DNA from: Cyrtodaria siliqua
Taxonomy: Eukaryota > Mollusca > Bivalvia > Adapedonta > Hiatellidae
NCBI GenBank assembly: GCA_037043455.1
Contig: JAWPHD010002634.1
Coordinates: forward strand, 62,001 to 126,000
Length of the DNA stretch: 64,000 nt
Reading direction: 5' to 3'
Below the pieces are notes generated by a model. It had not been told where the DNA came from and ran no database searches. It worked only from the letters and a program-made list of their open reading frames with translations. Made by a program: the position numbers and the translations under genes. Shown piece by piece: positions 10,701-19,675 of this stretch (position 1 is the first letter of the stretch; each line of letters opens with the position of its first letter).

Positions 10701-13110
10701 CGGTAATTCTTAAGACATATTCTCTCTGGTCTAGTTATTATACGCTAATTCTTAAGACATAGTCCTCTGGTCTAGTTATTATACGGTAATTCTTAAGATG
10801 CATTCTCCCTCCTCTAGTTATTATACGGTTATTCTTAAGACATAGTCTCTCTGTTCTAGTTATTATACGGTAATGCTTATGACATAGTCTCTCTGGTCTA
10901 GTTGTTATACGGAAATTCTTAAGACTTAGTCTCTCTGGTCTAGTTGTTATACAGAAATGCTTAAGACATAGTCTCTCTGGTCTAGTAATTATATGGTAAT
11001 TCTTAAGACATAGTCTCTCTGCTCTAGTTGTTATACGGAAATTCTTAAGACATAATATCTCTGGTCTAGTTATTATACGGTAATTCTTAAGACATAGACT
11101 CTCTGGTCTAGTTGCTATACGGAAATTCTTAAGACATAGTCTCTCTGGTCTAGTTATTATAGGGTATTTCTTAAGACATAATCTCTTTGCTCTAGTTATT
11201 ATACCGTATTCGTATAAAACATAGTCTCTCCGCTCTTGTTATTATACGGTAATTCTTAAGACATAGTCTCACTGCTTTAGTTGTTATACGGTAATTCTTA
11301 AGATATAGTCTCTCTGGTCTAGCTATTATATGGTAATTCTTAAGACATAGTTTCTCTGGTCTAGTTGTTATACCTAAATGCTTAAGACAAAGTCTCTCTG
11401 CTCTAGTTGTTATACGGAAATTCTTAAGACATAGTCTCTCTGGTCTAGTTATTATACGGTAATTCTTAGGACAAAGTTTCTCTGATCTAGTTGTTATACG
11501 GAAATTCTTAAGACATAGTCTCTCTGGTCTAGTTATTATACGGTAATTATTAAGACATAGTCTCTCTGCTCTAGTTATAATACCGTTTTCGTATAAGACA
11601 TAGTCTCTCCGCCCTAGATATTATACGGTATTTCTTAAGAGATAGTCTCACTGCTCTAGTTGTTATACGGTAATTCTTAAGATATAGTCTCTCTGGTCTA
11701 GTTATTATACGATAATTCTTAAGACATAGTCTCTCTGCTCCAGTTATTATACGGTAATTTTTTAGACATAGTCTCTCTGGTCTAGTTATTATACGGTAAT
11801 TTTTAAGACATAGTCTCTCTGGTCTAGTTATTATACGGTAATTCTAAAGACACATTCTCTCTGGTCTAGTTAGTATACGGTAATTGTTAAGACATAGTCT
11901 CTCTGGTCCTGTTATTATACGATAATTCTTAAGACATAGTCTCTCTGCTCTAGTTATTATACGGTAATTCTTTAGACATAGTCTCTCTGTTCTAGTTATT
12001 ATACGGTAATTCTTAAGACATAGTCTTTCTGGCCTAGTTGTTATACGGTAATTCTTATGACATAGTCTCTCTGTTCTAGTAAAACATAGTCTCTCTGGTC
12101 TAGTTATTATACAGTTATTCTTATGACATAGTCTCTCTGGTCTAGTTATTATACGGTAACTTAAAGACATATTCTCTCTGGTCTAGTTATTATACGGTAA
12201 TTCTAAAGACATAGTCTCTCTGGTCTAGTTATTATACGGTAATTCTTAAGACATAGTCTCTCTGGTCTAGTTGTTATACGGTAATTCTTAAGACATAGTC
12301 TCTCTGGTCTAGTAAGATATAGTCTCTCTGGTCTAGTTATTATTCGGTAATTCTTAAGACATAGTCTCTCTGCTCTGGTTGTTATACGGTAATTCTTAAG
12401 ACATAGTTTCTCTGGTCTAGTTATTATACGGTAACTCTTAAGACATAGTCTCTCTGCTCTAGTTGTTATATGGTAATTATTAAGACATAGTCTCTCTGGT
12501 CAAGTTATTATACGGTATTCGTATTAGACATAGTCTCTCTGCTCTAGTTGTTATACGGGAATTCTTAAGACATAGCCTCTCTTGTCTAGTTATTATACGG
12601 TATTCGTAGAAGACATAGCCTTTCTGCTATAGTTATTATACGGTAATTCTTAAGACATAGAATCTCTGCTCTAGTTATTATACCGTAATTCTTAAGACAC
12701 ATTCTCTCTGCTATAGTTATTATACGGTAATTCTTAAGACATAGTCTCTCTGGTCTAGTTATTATACGGTAATTATTAAGACACATTCTCTCTGCTATAG
12801 TTATTATACGGTAATTCTTAAGGCATAGTCTCTCTGGTCTAGTTATTATACGGTAATTCTTAAGACATAATCTCTCTGGTCTAGTTATTATACGGTATTC
12901 GTATAAGACATAGTCTCTCTGCTCTAGTTGTTATACGGTTATTCTTAAGACATAGTCTCTCTGGTCTAGTTATTATACGGTAATTCTTAAGACATAGTCT
13001 CTCTGCTCTAGTTATTATACGGTAATTCTTAAGACACAGTCTCTCTGCTCTAGTTATTATACGGTACTTCTTAAGACAAAGTCTCTCTGCTATAGTTATC
13101 ATGTATCCGA
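7777..13110. repeat. Satellite A: 42-bp tandem repeat, large array
   Basis: About 5.3 kb (about 127 units) of a 42-bp unit with the words TTCTTAAGACATAGTCTC and TCTAGTTATTATACGGTAA. Variants differ at set positions (CATAGTC/CACATTC, CTGGTC/CTGCTC, GTTATTATA/GTTGTTATA) and some units are shortened to a GGTATTCGTATAAGACAT form. Because 42 is a multiple of three, one minus-strand frame stays open over many units and reads as repeats of RPERLCLKNYRIIT. I treat this as a by-product: frameshifting units are common and no start or splice context repeats. A second, shorter array lies at 30330-31860. Confidence 0.95.
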
Positions 13111-13254
13111 AAACATACATTATTCTTAATTCTTAAAACCTTTTAAGCAGTGTCGCTGTATGCATGCTTGATCTTGGTCTCGCTGACATCTTGCACATAA
13201 TGCGTCTGCAAAAAACCCAAAGATCATCGGTTTGATGTCTTTATCTTTGAATGT
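13111..13254. other. Spacer between satellites A and B, copy 1
   Basis: Non-repetitive junction with the words GAAAACATACATTATT and GTCGCTGTATGCATGCTTGA. It is alignable with 31860-32108 in the second copy of the block, which is longer because TTATCTCTAATGTTTTAG-type words are repeated there. Confidence 0.7.
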
Positions 13255-14655
13255 GTCTGAAAGATAAAATAAAAGTATAAACTTATGCGGGGATCTTTAT
13301 CGAATTTTAAATGTATCTGACAGATAAAAGTATAAACATATACGGTGATCTTTATTTGAATGTTGAACGTGTCGGAAAGATAAAATAAAAGCATAATCAT
13401 ATACAGTGATCTTTATCGAATTTTGAATGTATCTGAAAGATAAAACAAAAGCATAAACATATACGGTGATCTTTATCGAATTTTGAATGTATCTGAAAGA
13501 TAAAATAAAAGTATAAACGTATGCGGTGATCTTTATCGAATTTTGAATGTGTCTGTAAGATAAAACAAAAGCATAAACATATGCGGTGATCTTTATCTCT
13601 AATGTTTGAATGTATCTGAAAGATAAAACAGAAGTATAAACAAATAAAGCGATCTTTGTCTCTACTGTTTGAATGTATCTGAAAGATAAAACAAAAGTAT
13701 AAATATATTCGGCGATCATTATCTCTAATGTTCGAATGTATCTGAAAGATAAAAAAAAAGTATAAACAAATACGGTGATCTGTATCTCTAATGTTCGAAT
13801 GTATCTGAAAGATAAAAAAAAAGTATAAACAAATACGGTGATCTGTATCTCTAATGTTCGAATGTATCTGAAAGATAAAACAAAAGCATAAACATATACG
13901 GTGATCTTTATCTCTAATGTTCGAATGTATCTGAAAGATAAAACAAAAGTGTATACGGTGATCATTATCCCTAATGTCTGAATCTATCTGAAAGATAAAA
14001 CAAACGTGTATACGGTGATCTTTATCTCTAATGTTCGAATGTATCTGAAAGATAAAACAAAAGTATAACAAATACGGTGATCTTTATCTCTAATGTTCGA
14101 AAATATCTGAAAGATAAAACAAAAGTATAAATATATTCGGCGATCATTATCTCTAATGTTCGAATGTATCTGAAAGATAAAACAAAAGCATAAACAAATA
14201 CGGTGATCTTTATCTCTAATGTTCGAATGTATCTGAAAGATGAAACAAAAGTGTATACGGTGATCATTATCTCTAATGTTCGAATGTATCTGAAAGATAA
14301 AACAAAAGTATAAACAAATACGGTGATCATTATCTCTAATGTTCGAATGTATCTGAAAGATAAAACAAAAGTATAAACAAATACGGTGATCTTTATCTCT
14401 AATGTTCGAATGTATCTGAAAGATAAAACAAAAGTATAAATATATTCGGCGATCATTATCTCTAATGTTCGAATGTATCTGAAAGATAAAACAAAAGTAT
14501 AAACAAATGCGCTGATCTTTATCTCTAATGTTCGAATGTATCTGAAAGATAAAACAAAAGTATAAACAAATGCGGTGATCTTTATCTCTAATGTTCGAAT
14601 GTATCTGAAAGATAAAACAAAAGTATAAACATATGCGGTGATCTTTATCTCGAAT
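13255..14655. repeat. Satellite B: 57/60/63-bp tandem repeat, copy 1
   Basis: About 23 units with the core GAATGTATCTGAAAGATAAA followed by ACAAAAGTATAAACAAATAC and GGTGATCTTTATCTCTAATG. Full units are 63 bp; a leftward subset (near 13300-13590) is 60 bp and has CGAATTTTGAATG at the junction; some units lack six bases (57 bp). Minus-strand frames stay open for over 200 codons (FVLSFRYIRTLEIKI units), but two frames are open at once and single-base indels switch between them, so coding is not supported. Confidence 0.93.
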
Positions 14656-15412
14656 TTTGAATAGTTTATATACACGATCAACTCGCTACTTTACTCAGAT
14701 ACTACATATCCTATTTAACAATGTATATGGTATACAACAAATGTCACACAACAGGTAGACAATAAATAAACATCATTTTTAGTACAGTACGATTTGTGTC
14801 AAGATGTGCATATCGTTTTGGCGTCAAAACCGACCAGTATTACCAGAGTTAAGGCAACTTTTTCGTGAAATTTTACTTTTGCACTGATTGTTTTCAGTGG
14901 GGGCATCGATTAAAAAAATTGCATTAGAATAACAACTGAAAGTATTATTATTAATAGAATACGCGTTTGGCTCATTTATATATCTGCAGTATGATCTTCT
15001 GTTATGCTGTCTAACAGTTGAAAACGAGTGAATGCATTGAATAATATGGAATAACTAACACAACGTAATTACAATACACATTCAACATGTTTAAAATTTG
15101 ATATTTTCCAATTAATTTTTCGTGGATTCCTGATAATTTTGCAGAATAAGTATACTATATGTCGATATGCTCAATCAGGTTTCGTCAATGCTCTTTGATT
15201 GGTTTCAGAGATGCCGCTTTTTTTGTTGTTGCCATGGGTGGGTGAGTTTAACTGCCGACGGACAAATTACCATCTCAAAAGCGCTCTGTCATTTGTCCAG
15301 CAGAGCTAAATATTATATGCTGTCTTAAATTATTCTCCCTTTCCCTATACCATTGCGTCTCATTGTAGAGCTGAGGTACTTCAAATCGAATAGTGTACAC
15401 TACTAGTTGAAC
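14656..15412. other. Unique-looking stretch, duplicated at 32746-34500
   Basis: Moderately conserved between the two block copies, with copy 2 longer because of two extra segments. No clear gene. It includes a short candidate terminal exon at 15205-15251 (separate entry) and a stray CCAAACGCGTATTCTATT word (reverse strand) shared with MITE family Z. Confidence 0.5.
15205..15251 (-). CDS. Candidate terminal exon of the duplicated secreted-protein gene, copy 1
   Basis: On the minus strand an acceptor (TTTGTCCGTCGGCAG) precedes 47 bp. With the phase left by the exon at 17724-17853 it reads V-KLTHPWQQQKKRHL and stops at TGA (15205-15207). The counterpart in the other block (34313-34359) keeps the frame although an A run changed from 7 to 10 bases with a compensating loss of CAA, giving WQQKKKRHL. 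This is weak support, since the exon is short and its distance from exon 2 (about 2.5 kb, full of MITEs) is large. The gene may instead continue elsewhere. Confidence 0.25.
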
Positions 15413-15483
15413 GAAGGGAATTTTCAGTGACCATGCTACAAAGACGAACGGTCTTTGTAGCATGGTCACTGAAAATTCCCTTT
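15413..15483. repeat. Near-perfect palindrome, copy 1 only
   Basis: Arms of about 31 bp (AGGGAATTTTCAGTGACCAT and its reverse complement) flank a loop of only about 4 bp (GAAC). The paralogous site near 34520 and a third dispersed copy near 49790 have only the right arm. Such a hairpin is expected to be unstable in replication. Confidence 0.9.
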
Positions 15484-15674
15484 GTAATAGCACAGGTGTA
15501 AATCGTTTAATTGAAAATAACACCTGTCAAGATAAATGGTGTACTACAACTACCAGTTATTGGTAGTTAGACTATGGCAGGGAGCTGAAATGGACATGCT
15601 ACAAAGCAAATAGAGTAAGCCCATCGAGGTGTTTAAATTAACCAACGAGATGAACCATACTCTATCTATTACCT
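15484..15674. repeat. Dispersed repeat body, copy 1, with truncated second palindrome
   Basis: Shared with 34545-34791 and 49815-50040. Common words are CACAGGTGTAAATCGTTTAA, GAAAATAACAC and ACATGCTACAAAGCAAATAG. The other two copies end in a complete hairpin around an ACCTCGACGGGCTAAGCCCA-type centre. In this copy the left arm of that hairpin is gone and only AATTAACCAACGAGATGAAC plus CATACTCTATCTATT remains. Confidence 0.8.
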
Positions 15675-16521
15675 GTACCATAGCTCTAATGGTTTTCCTT
15701 TGTTCTTGCTTATGATATAATTTGCATAAATCTGAGGGTCTGAACCTAAACCGTGCTATAAATGCCAGTATATTTCAGCCGTGCTATAAATGACCGATTC
15801 TGCTGTTATACCATAGCCTACTTCATTTTACACGCGCGTAGTTGTAATGTTTACACACAACCTGTCAATCAAAATGTCAATTACCGTCATTGAATGGCTA
15901 AGGTACAAAACATTTATAGCATATTTTTCTCGTATGCGATTTATACTGCACTTTCGGGCCTACGGCCCTCGAGAAGCAGTATAAATGGCATATACTCGAA
16001 AAAATGTGCTATAAATATTACTTATAGCATACTTTTTCGAGTATATGCGATTTACACTGCTTCTCGAGGGCCGCAGGCCCGAGCGTGCAATATAAATCGC
16101 ATACGAGAAAAATATGCTATATATGTTTTGTATCATAGCCATTTATCCAACTACGCATGTGCAAGAAGTTTTAGGGCCTTGCAGTTTTCAGTAAAAAAAT
16201 CAAGAAATAGCATTATCACGCGTAATGAGCATGACCCATGTTTTGATTATTGCAGCCAATCGCCTGTGTATATTATTGGGAAAATCCAATGTCAAGAAGT
16301 GCTGTTTTGATAATGGGTAGTGGTGTTTTACATATATGATTGACAGTTTGTGTGTAAACATTACATCTACGCGGATGGACCATGGTATAACTGCCGAATC
16401 TGTCATTTATAGCATGGCTGAAATATACCGCCATTTATAGCATGGTTTAGGCTCAGACCTTCAGCTTTATGAAATATATATCATAAGCAAGAAGAAAGGA
16501 AAACCATTACAGCTATGGTAC
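15675..16521. mobile_element. Foldback-type element with very long inverted repeats
   Basis: The left end GTACCATAGCT and right end AGCTATGGTAC are inverted copies. Inside, the arms remain pairable with gaps for several hundred bases (GGTTTTCCTTTGTTCTTGCT, TGCTATAAATG words, CTACGCGTGTAAAA, TATTTTTCTCGTATGCGATT, CTTTCGGGCCTACGGCCCTC) and meet near 16018. No protein is encoded; the open frames on both strands at 15894-16406 are mirror images of each other. Copy 2 of the block keeps only the right arm (34792-35306). Confidence 0.85.
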
Positions 16522-16559
16522 AAGTATAGGAAAGAGCATGAGTTTTGCACGTGTACGGG

Positions 16560-16645
16560 GAGATAATGCACGAGCTAACCACAATAACTAACATATGCTG
16601 TGTATATCATCGGGTATTACACGATGCATAGTGTGTAGTTAGGCT
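16560..16645. repeat. Short hairpin present only in block copy 1
   Basis: TAACCACAATAACTAACATA and, 35 bp on, TAGTTAGGCTATTGTGGTA form an imperfect inverted repeat. About 130 bp around it (16526-16656) is missing from the matching place in copy 2 (near 35306), so this is an insertion in copy 1 or a deletion in copy 2. Confidence 0.7.
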
Positions 16646-16656
16646 ATTGTGGTAAA

Positions 16657-17080
16657 ATTATATATACTGCACACTTAATTCCACATACTATTCCAAAGAA
16701 ATCCCAAGATGTAAAAAAAAAAAAAGTTGCAATTAGGAAAAGGACACTACTGTGATGTTGTAGACGTTTTAATCACAGTACACTTTGTAGCAAGAAATTC
16801 ATAAATGTTAACAAATTGAGCCATTTCAGTACTGTATTTAACGTAAAGAGTTTGCAAAATTTTGCATCCTAAGTTTGCTCTCATGCTTGAGCCAAACGCG
16901 TACTCTGTCAATAATGAAACTTTGCAGAAATACTATTTGCTGTGTTATGTGTTGTGTTAAGTATTTTTTTCCGAAAGTAAAGGTCTTACTTAGCCATGTA
17001 CTATTCAATTAACAGCAGCATATTTGCAAACAATATATAGCGGAAATTGCTGAGTTGCGTTTCTTTTTCGTTTCAGTATA
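16657..17080 (+). mobile_element. MITE family Z, copy with a single internal word
   Basis: Aligns throughout with 20275-20772, 40848-41996 and, inverted, 18303-18780. Its right end GAGTTGCGTTTCTTTTTCGT..CAGTATAT matches the right end at 41950-41990. The left terminal repeat is lost. The internal word TGAGCCAAACGCGTACTC occurs once here but is tandemly repeated in other copies. Family termini, seen at 40848 and 41996, are inverted repeats starting TATATACT and containing AAACGCAACTCGGGAATT next to TA, compatible with a Tc1/mariner-type MITE. Confidence 0.75.
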
Positions 17081-17100
17081 TTAACAAATGTCATATTTAA

Positions 17101-17645
17101 AGAGAATGTAGCGACATAACCAAATCATCTTTATTATTAAGAGTTCGGAAAAAAATGAATAACTGTGAAACAATTATCAAAATCGGATAACAAACAAAGA
17201 AGATATGATCATTTGAAGGTTCTGTTGAAATGGATATTGAAGCCGCCATTTTGAGAGCTATGACATCACAGTTCTAAATGACCATGTATTGGATATTTAT
17301 AAATATGAATATTTACTGATTTATAAGAAAACAATAACGGTAACTGTATGAAAAATAAGTATACTTACTGGCAATAATGCTTTATATGACAGTAGAGAAA
17401 TTTGCATTTACTTGCAGTGACTTTCTTTGCTTTAAATGATATTTTTCAATATTCCATATATGGTAATTTAGAACTATGGCGGCATAGTTCTCAAAATGGC
17501 GGCTCCCATATCCGTTTTAGAACAACTTTTAAATGGTCATATCGTTTTTGTTTATCATCCAATTTTAATAATTATTTCATCTTTTTCCAAGTTTTTTCAG
17601 AACTCTCAATAACAGAGTCTGTTTGGCTGTGTCGCTACATTCCCT
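17101..17645. mobile_element. piggyBac-like MITE with ~200-bp terminal inverted repeats, copy 1
   Basis: The element is bounded by AGRGAATGTAGCGACATA and its inverse TGTCGCTACATTCCCT and flanked on both sides by TTAA (17097-17100 and 17646-17649), the target duplication typical of piggyBac-type elements. The arms pair for roughly 200 bp, including GAAGCCGCCATTTTGAGAGC against CTCAAAATGGCGGCTCCCAT. No transposase is encoded. It occupies the same site in block copy 2 (35768-36310), so it predates the duplication. Confidence 0.85.
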
Positions 17646-17723
17646 TTAATTATTTCACATACTGAACGACGTGCGATCCAGCTTTATTTTCACTATAAGA
17701 CTATTATGTTCAAATTTACCAAC

Positions 17724-17853
17724 CTTTGTCCTTGTTGAAGACAGCCTGTACCTCTTTGGTGTGCAACGTGTCATTTGAAACACCACGCTTAGCATTAAAT
17801 AAACCCTGGAACAAACCGAATGAAGGCTTTTTAATAAGTGCAGCTGAATCGAT
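17724..17853 (-). CDS. Candidate exon 2 of duplicated putative secreted-protein gene, copy 1
   Basis: On the minus strand an acceptor (CCTATACTATTTTAG) is followed by 130 bp in one open frame, in phase with exon 1. It starts IDSAALIKKPSFGLFQGLFN, continues AKRGVSNDTLHTKEVQAVFN and ends KDK plus one base at AAAG|GTTGGT; an alternative donor, TTG|GTAAAT, lies five bases on. The paralogous exon at 36389-36518 keeps acceptor, donor and frame with no indel. It differs at 11 positions, of which by my count 8 change amino acids and 3 are silent; the last 45 bp are identical. I do not recognise the protein. Absence of indels in a region otherwise full of them is the main argument that this is coding. 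No domain is identifiable by eye. Confidence 0.55.
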
Positions 17854-17872
17854 CTAAAATAGTATAGGATCA

Positions 17873-18058
17873 AACTATTTAAGAAATACAATATTTCCAG
17901 CGGGTTTATATTGTCCCAGACCAATAACTGATGGGCGGGACTTGGAGTTAATCGATACCAAGGGCCCCAGGCCCGAGGTTTCGATGTGGTTCAAGTCCCA
18001 AACACCAGGTTTCGATCTCGCACAATATAAAGCCGCTGGAAATATTTTATTTCCTATC
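17873..18058. repeat. Dispersed palindromic element, copy 1
   Basis: AAGAAATACAATATTTCCAG..GGGTTTATATTG is mirrored by CAATATAAAGCCGCTGGAAATATTTTATTTCC, with GGGACTTGGA/TTCAAGTCCC inside and an AGGGCCCCAGGCCC centre. The same palindrome is at 53313-53497 in similar downstream context (TATGTAT..ACACATTTT), and a remnant lacking the right half is at 36543-36655. Confidence 0.8.
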
Positions 18059-18302
18059 TAACAGGGAGTTTTATGTATCATGAAACACATTTTGTCGTGA
18101 GATTGCACAAAATACAAAAAAATCTCACAACTTACATTTTATGCCTTTCTCTCACCATCGAGAAGAATATACAGCTTCCTTCTATTTAAATGTTTTCTGG
18201 CGTTTAAACTTACGTCTTAACGGTTGACGTACATGACGTCAGACGTTTATAAAGCATTTTATCAACATTGAGTATTTTAATAAACCACGTTAGATATACC
18301 AA

Positions 18303-18780
18303 TTTAATGTATACTGAAAGGAAAAAGAAACGAATAATGGGTATTTCCGCTATATATTGTATGTTTAATATGCTACTGCTAATCGAATGGTACAGGGCGC
18401 CATTAGGCCTGTCCTTTCGGAAAGAAGGTTTAAACAGCACCGAACACACCAATGGTTACTCCTTTAAAGTTTCATTATCGACAGAATGAGCATTGGTCTC
18501 AAGCAGGTGAGAAAAATAAGGTTTTAAACTTTGCAATCTCTTAACATTAAAAACAATACTGAAATGGCTTGTCTCTTCAACATTAAAGAATTTCGTGTAA
18601 CAAAGGTCTATTACATGACAGTGTTTCCCTTTCTGTAATTAGTTGTAGCCCCTTTTTGTACAAAACACGTTGAGATATATCTGGAATATTACGTGGAATT
18701 CAGTGTATATAATAGCGTAGTATAGGCAATATTTTGATTATGCGTTTCCTTTTCCTTTCAGTATAGATATATTATTCTTA
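18303..18780 (-). mobile_element. MITE family Z, inverted copy in intron of the candidate gene
   Basis: Read on the minus strand, this runs from TATACTGAATGAA-type left end sequence near 18780 (GAAAGGAAAAGGAAACGCAT) to CTTTTTCCTTTCAGTATACAT near 18303, with family words such as TTGCAATCTCTTAACATT and CAATATATAGCGGAAAT. The splice-like CTTTCAG at each end is part of the MITE terminus, not an exon boundary. The open frame at 18268-18489 is a shadow. The counterpart in copy 2 is 36907-37400. Confidence 0.7.
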
Positions 18781-18884
18781 AACTTAAATAACTTAATAAT
18801 TATAACAAAACAGGAAAATACAATGCATAACTGTTAATTCACAGCTTTAATTTACCTACTTGAGTAGGACACCACCCACCCCCT

Positions 18885-19165
18885 CTCAACCCTCCCCTTT
18901 ATGTTCATTTTGTAATTTTCATAAAACCGCGTATGAAAACGTGGAAAGTTGGCTCCATCGTAAATGGAGTGCCTACTATAGAATTTGCAGCAACCCTGTA
19001 GTTCGTTCTGCAGGTTAGAAGGATCTAGGCCCATTCTCGATATTTTATCTTGATGTAAATGAAGGATGAGTCTGGCATGTTCATTCTGTTAGGCGCCATA
19101 AGTATAACCTTGCATATGTTGGTGCGTCGTAAACCCCAATTTAATTCAATTTGACACTACTGCTG
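18885..19165 (+). mobile_element. SINE-like family Y, 5'-truncated copy
   Basis: Shares GTGGAAA..GGCTCCATCGTAAATGGAGT, GAATTTGCAGCAACCCTGTA, TATTTTATCTTGATGTAAAT, GGATGAGTCTGGCATGTTCA and a tail ending in (CAATTTAATT)-type words with 24975-25345, 26022-26400, 30453-30688 and 37515-37760. The conserved 3' end with TTGGTGCG.CGTAAACCCC and a short CAATT tail is typical of mollusc SINEs. No RNA polymerase III promoter is visible in this truncated copy. Confidence 0.7.
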
Positions 19166-19389
19166 TAGAAGTAGCGTTGTCGTGGTAATTGCTATAAGAA
19201 AAACATATTAATCTTGTTTCGAGAATGCTGCTTTACAATTTTACATTGGATTCGACAGCTTTCAATGTTTGTTTGTTAAAGTTTAACACATGTTCGACAT
19301 CTGATTAAGCAATGGATGAGAAGATGTGTAATAACACGTGAAACCTAACTGTTTCTTAAACATGTATAATACAAGTGTTACGTGCTTAC

Positions 19390-19509
19390 CTTCGCTGGTT
19401 CTGCCATCGTACTGTCTTTTGCAACTGTTGACACTGGTGACACAGTATCTCCGACATTCCAATGCAGTGTCAAAATAGCGAGTATACATTCTAATCGTAT
19501 GGACCTCAT
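19390..19509 (-). CDS. Candidate exon 1 (signal peptide) of duplicated putative secreted-protein gene, copy 1
   Basis: On the minus strand an ATG at 19509-19507 opens 40 codons ending exactly at a strong donor (GCG AAG|GTAAGC). The start MRSIRLECILAILTLHW has a basic n-region and hydrophobic core, as in a secretory signal peptide. It is followed by a polar stretch ending STVAKDSTMAEPAK. The paralogous exon (37985-38104) differs by one base (I4L), whereas the flanking DNA is only about 90% identical by eye, so this exon looks constrained. A TATA-like word lies about 125 bp upstream of the ATG. The next in-phase exon candidate is 17724-17853, across an intron holding a family Z MITE, a SINE and a palindrome. 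The family is unrecognised. A transcript would be decisive. Confidence 0.6.
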
Positions 19510-19630
19510 TTCAGTCACTTTAATATTATTATTTCAAGAAACACAACGTTCGATATATTTACGCAGCTAAAGTACACACGCAATCGAGAATATGTTATAC
19601 TATCTCGCTAATATTATTCACATTAATGAT

Positions 19631-19642
19631 GCCTATTTATAA
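19631..19642 (-). promoter_or_regulatory. TATA-like box upstream of candidate exon 1, copy 1
   Basis: On the minus strand the sequence reads TTTATAAATAGGC, a good TATA box about 125 bp upstream of the ATG at 19509. This would allow a 5' untranslated region of roughly 100 nt. The matching sequence in copy 2 (near 38240) reads TTTACAATCAGGC and has lost the box. Position and match only; no other core element was identified. Confidence 0.4.
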
Positions 19643-19675
19643 ACATAACTAATGGAATATGGAATACGACTTTAA

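Noticed and set aside
7777..13110. Possible CRISPR-like array of short repeats
   Set aside because: The 42-bp units are contiguous with no unique spacers, there are no cas genes, and the sequence is eukaryotic. It is a satellite.
9762..13120. Minus-strand open frames reading RPERLCLKNYRIIT repeats
   Set aside because: They arise because 42 is divisible by three and the unit happens to lack stops in one frame. Frames begin and end at indel units, with no splice or start context.
13297..14681. Minus-strand frames of over 200 codons (FVLSFRYIRTLEI repeats)
   Set aside because: Two overlapping frames are open at once and single-base indels switch between them; best explained by satellite B composition.
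15894..16310. 138-codon plus frame and mirror minus frame
   Set aside because: They are the two arms of the foldback element read in opposite directions; no homology to a protein is apparent.
18268..18489. Open frames on both strands with splice-like CTTTCAG sites
   Set aside because: The region is an inverted MITE Z. The same CTTTCAG word sits in the terminal repeat of other Z copies with no gene nearby.
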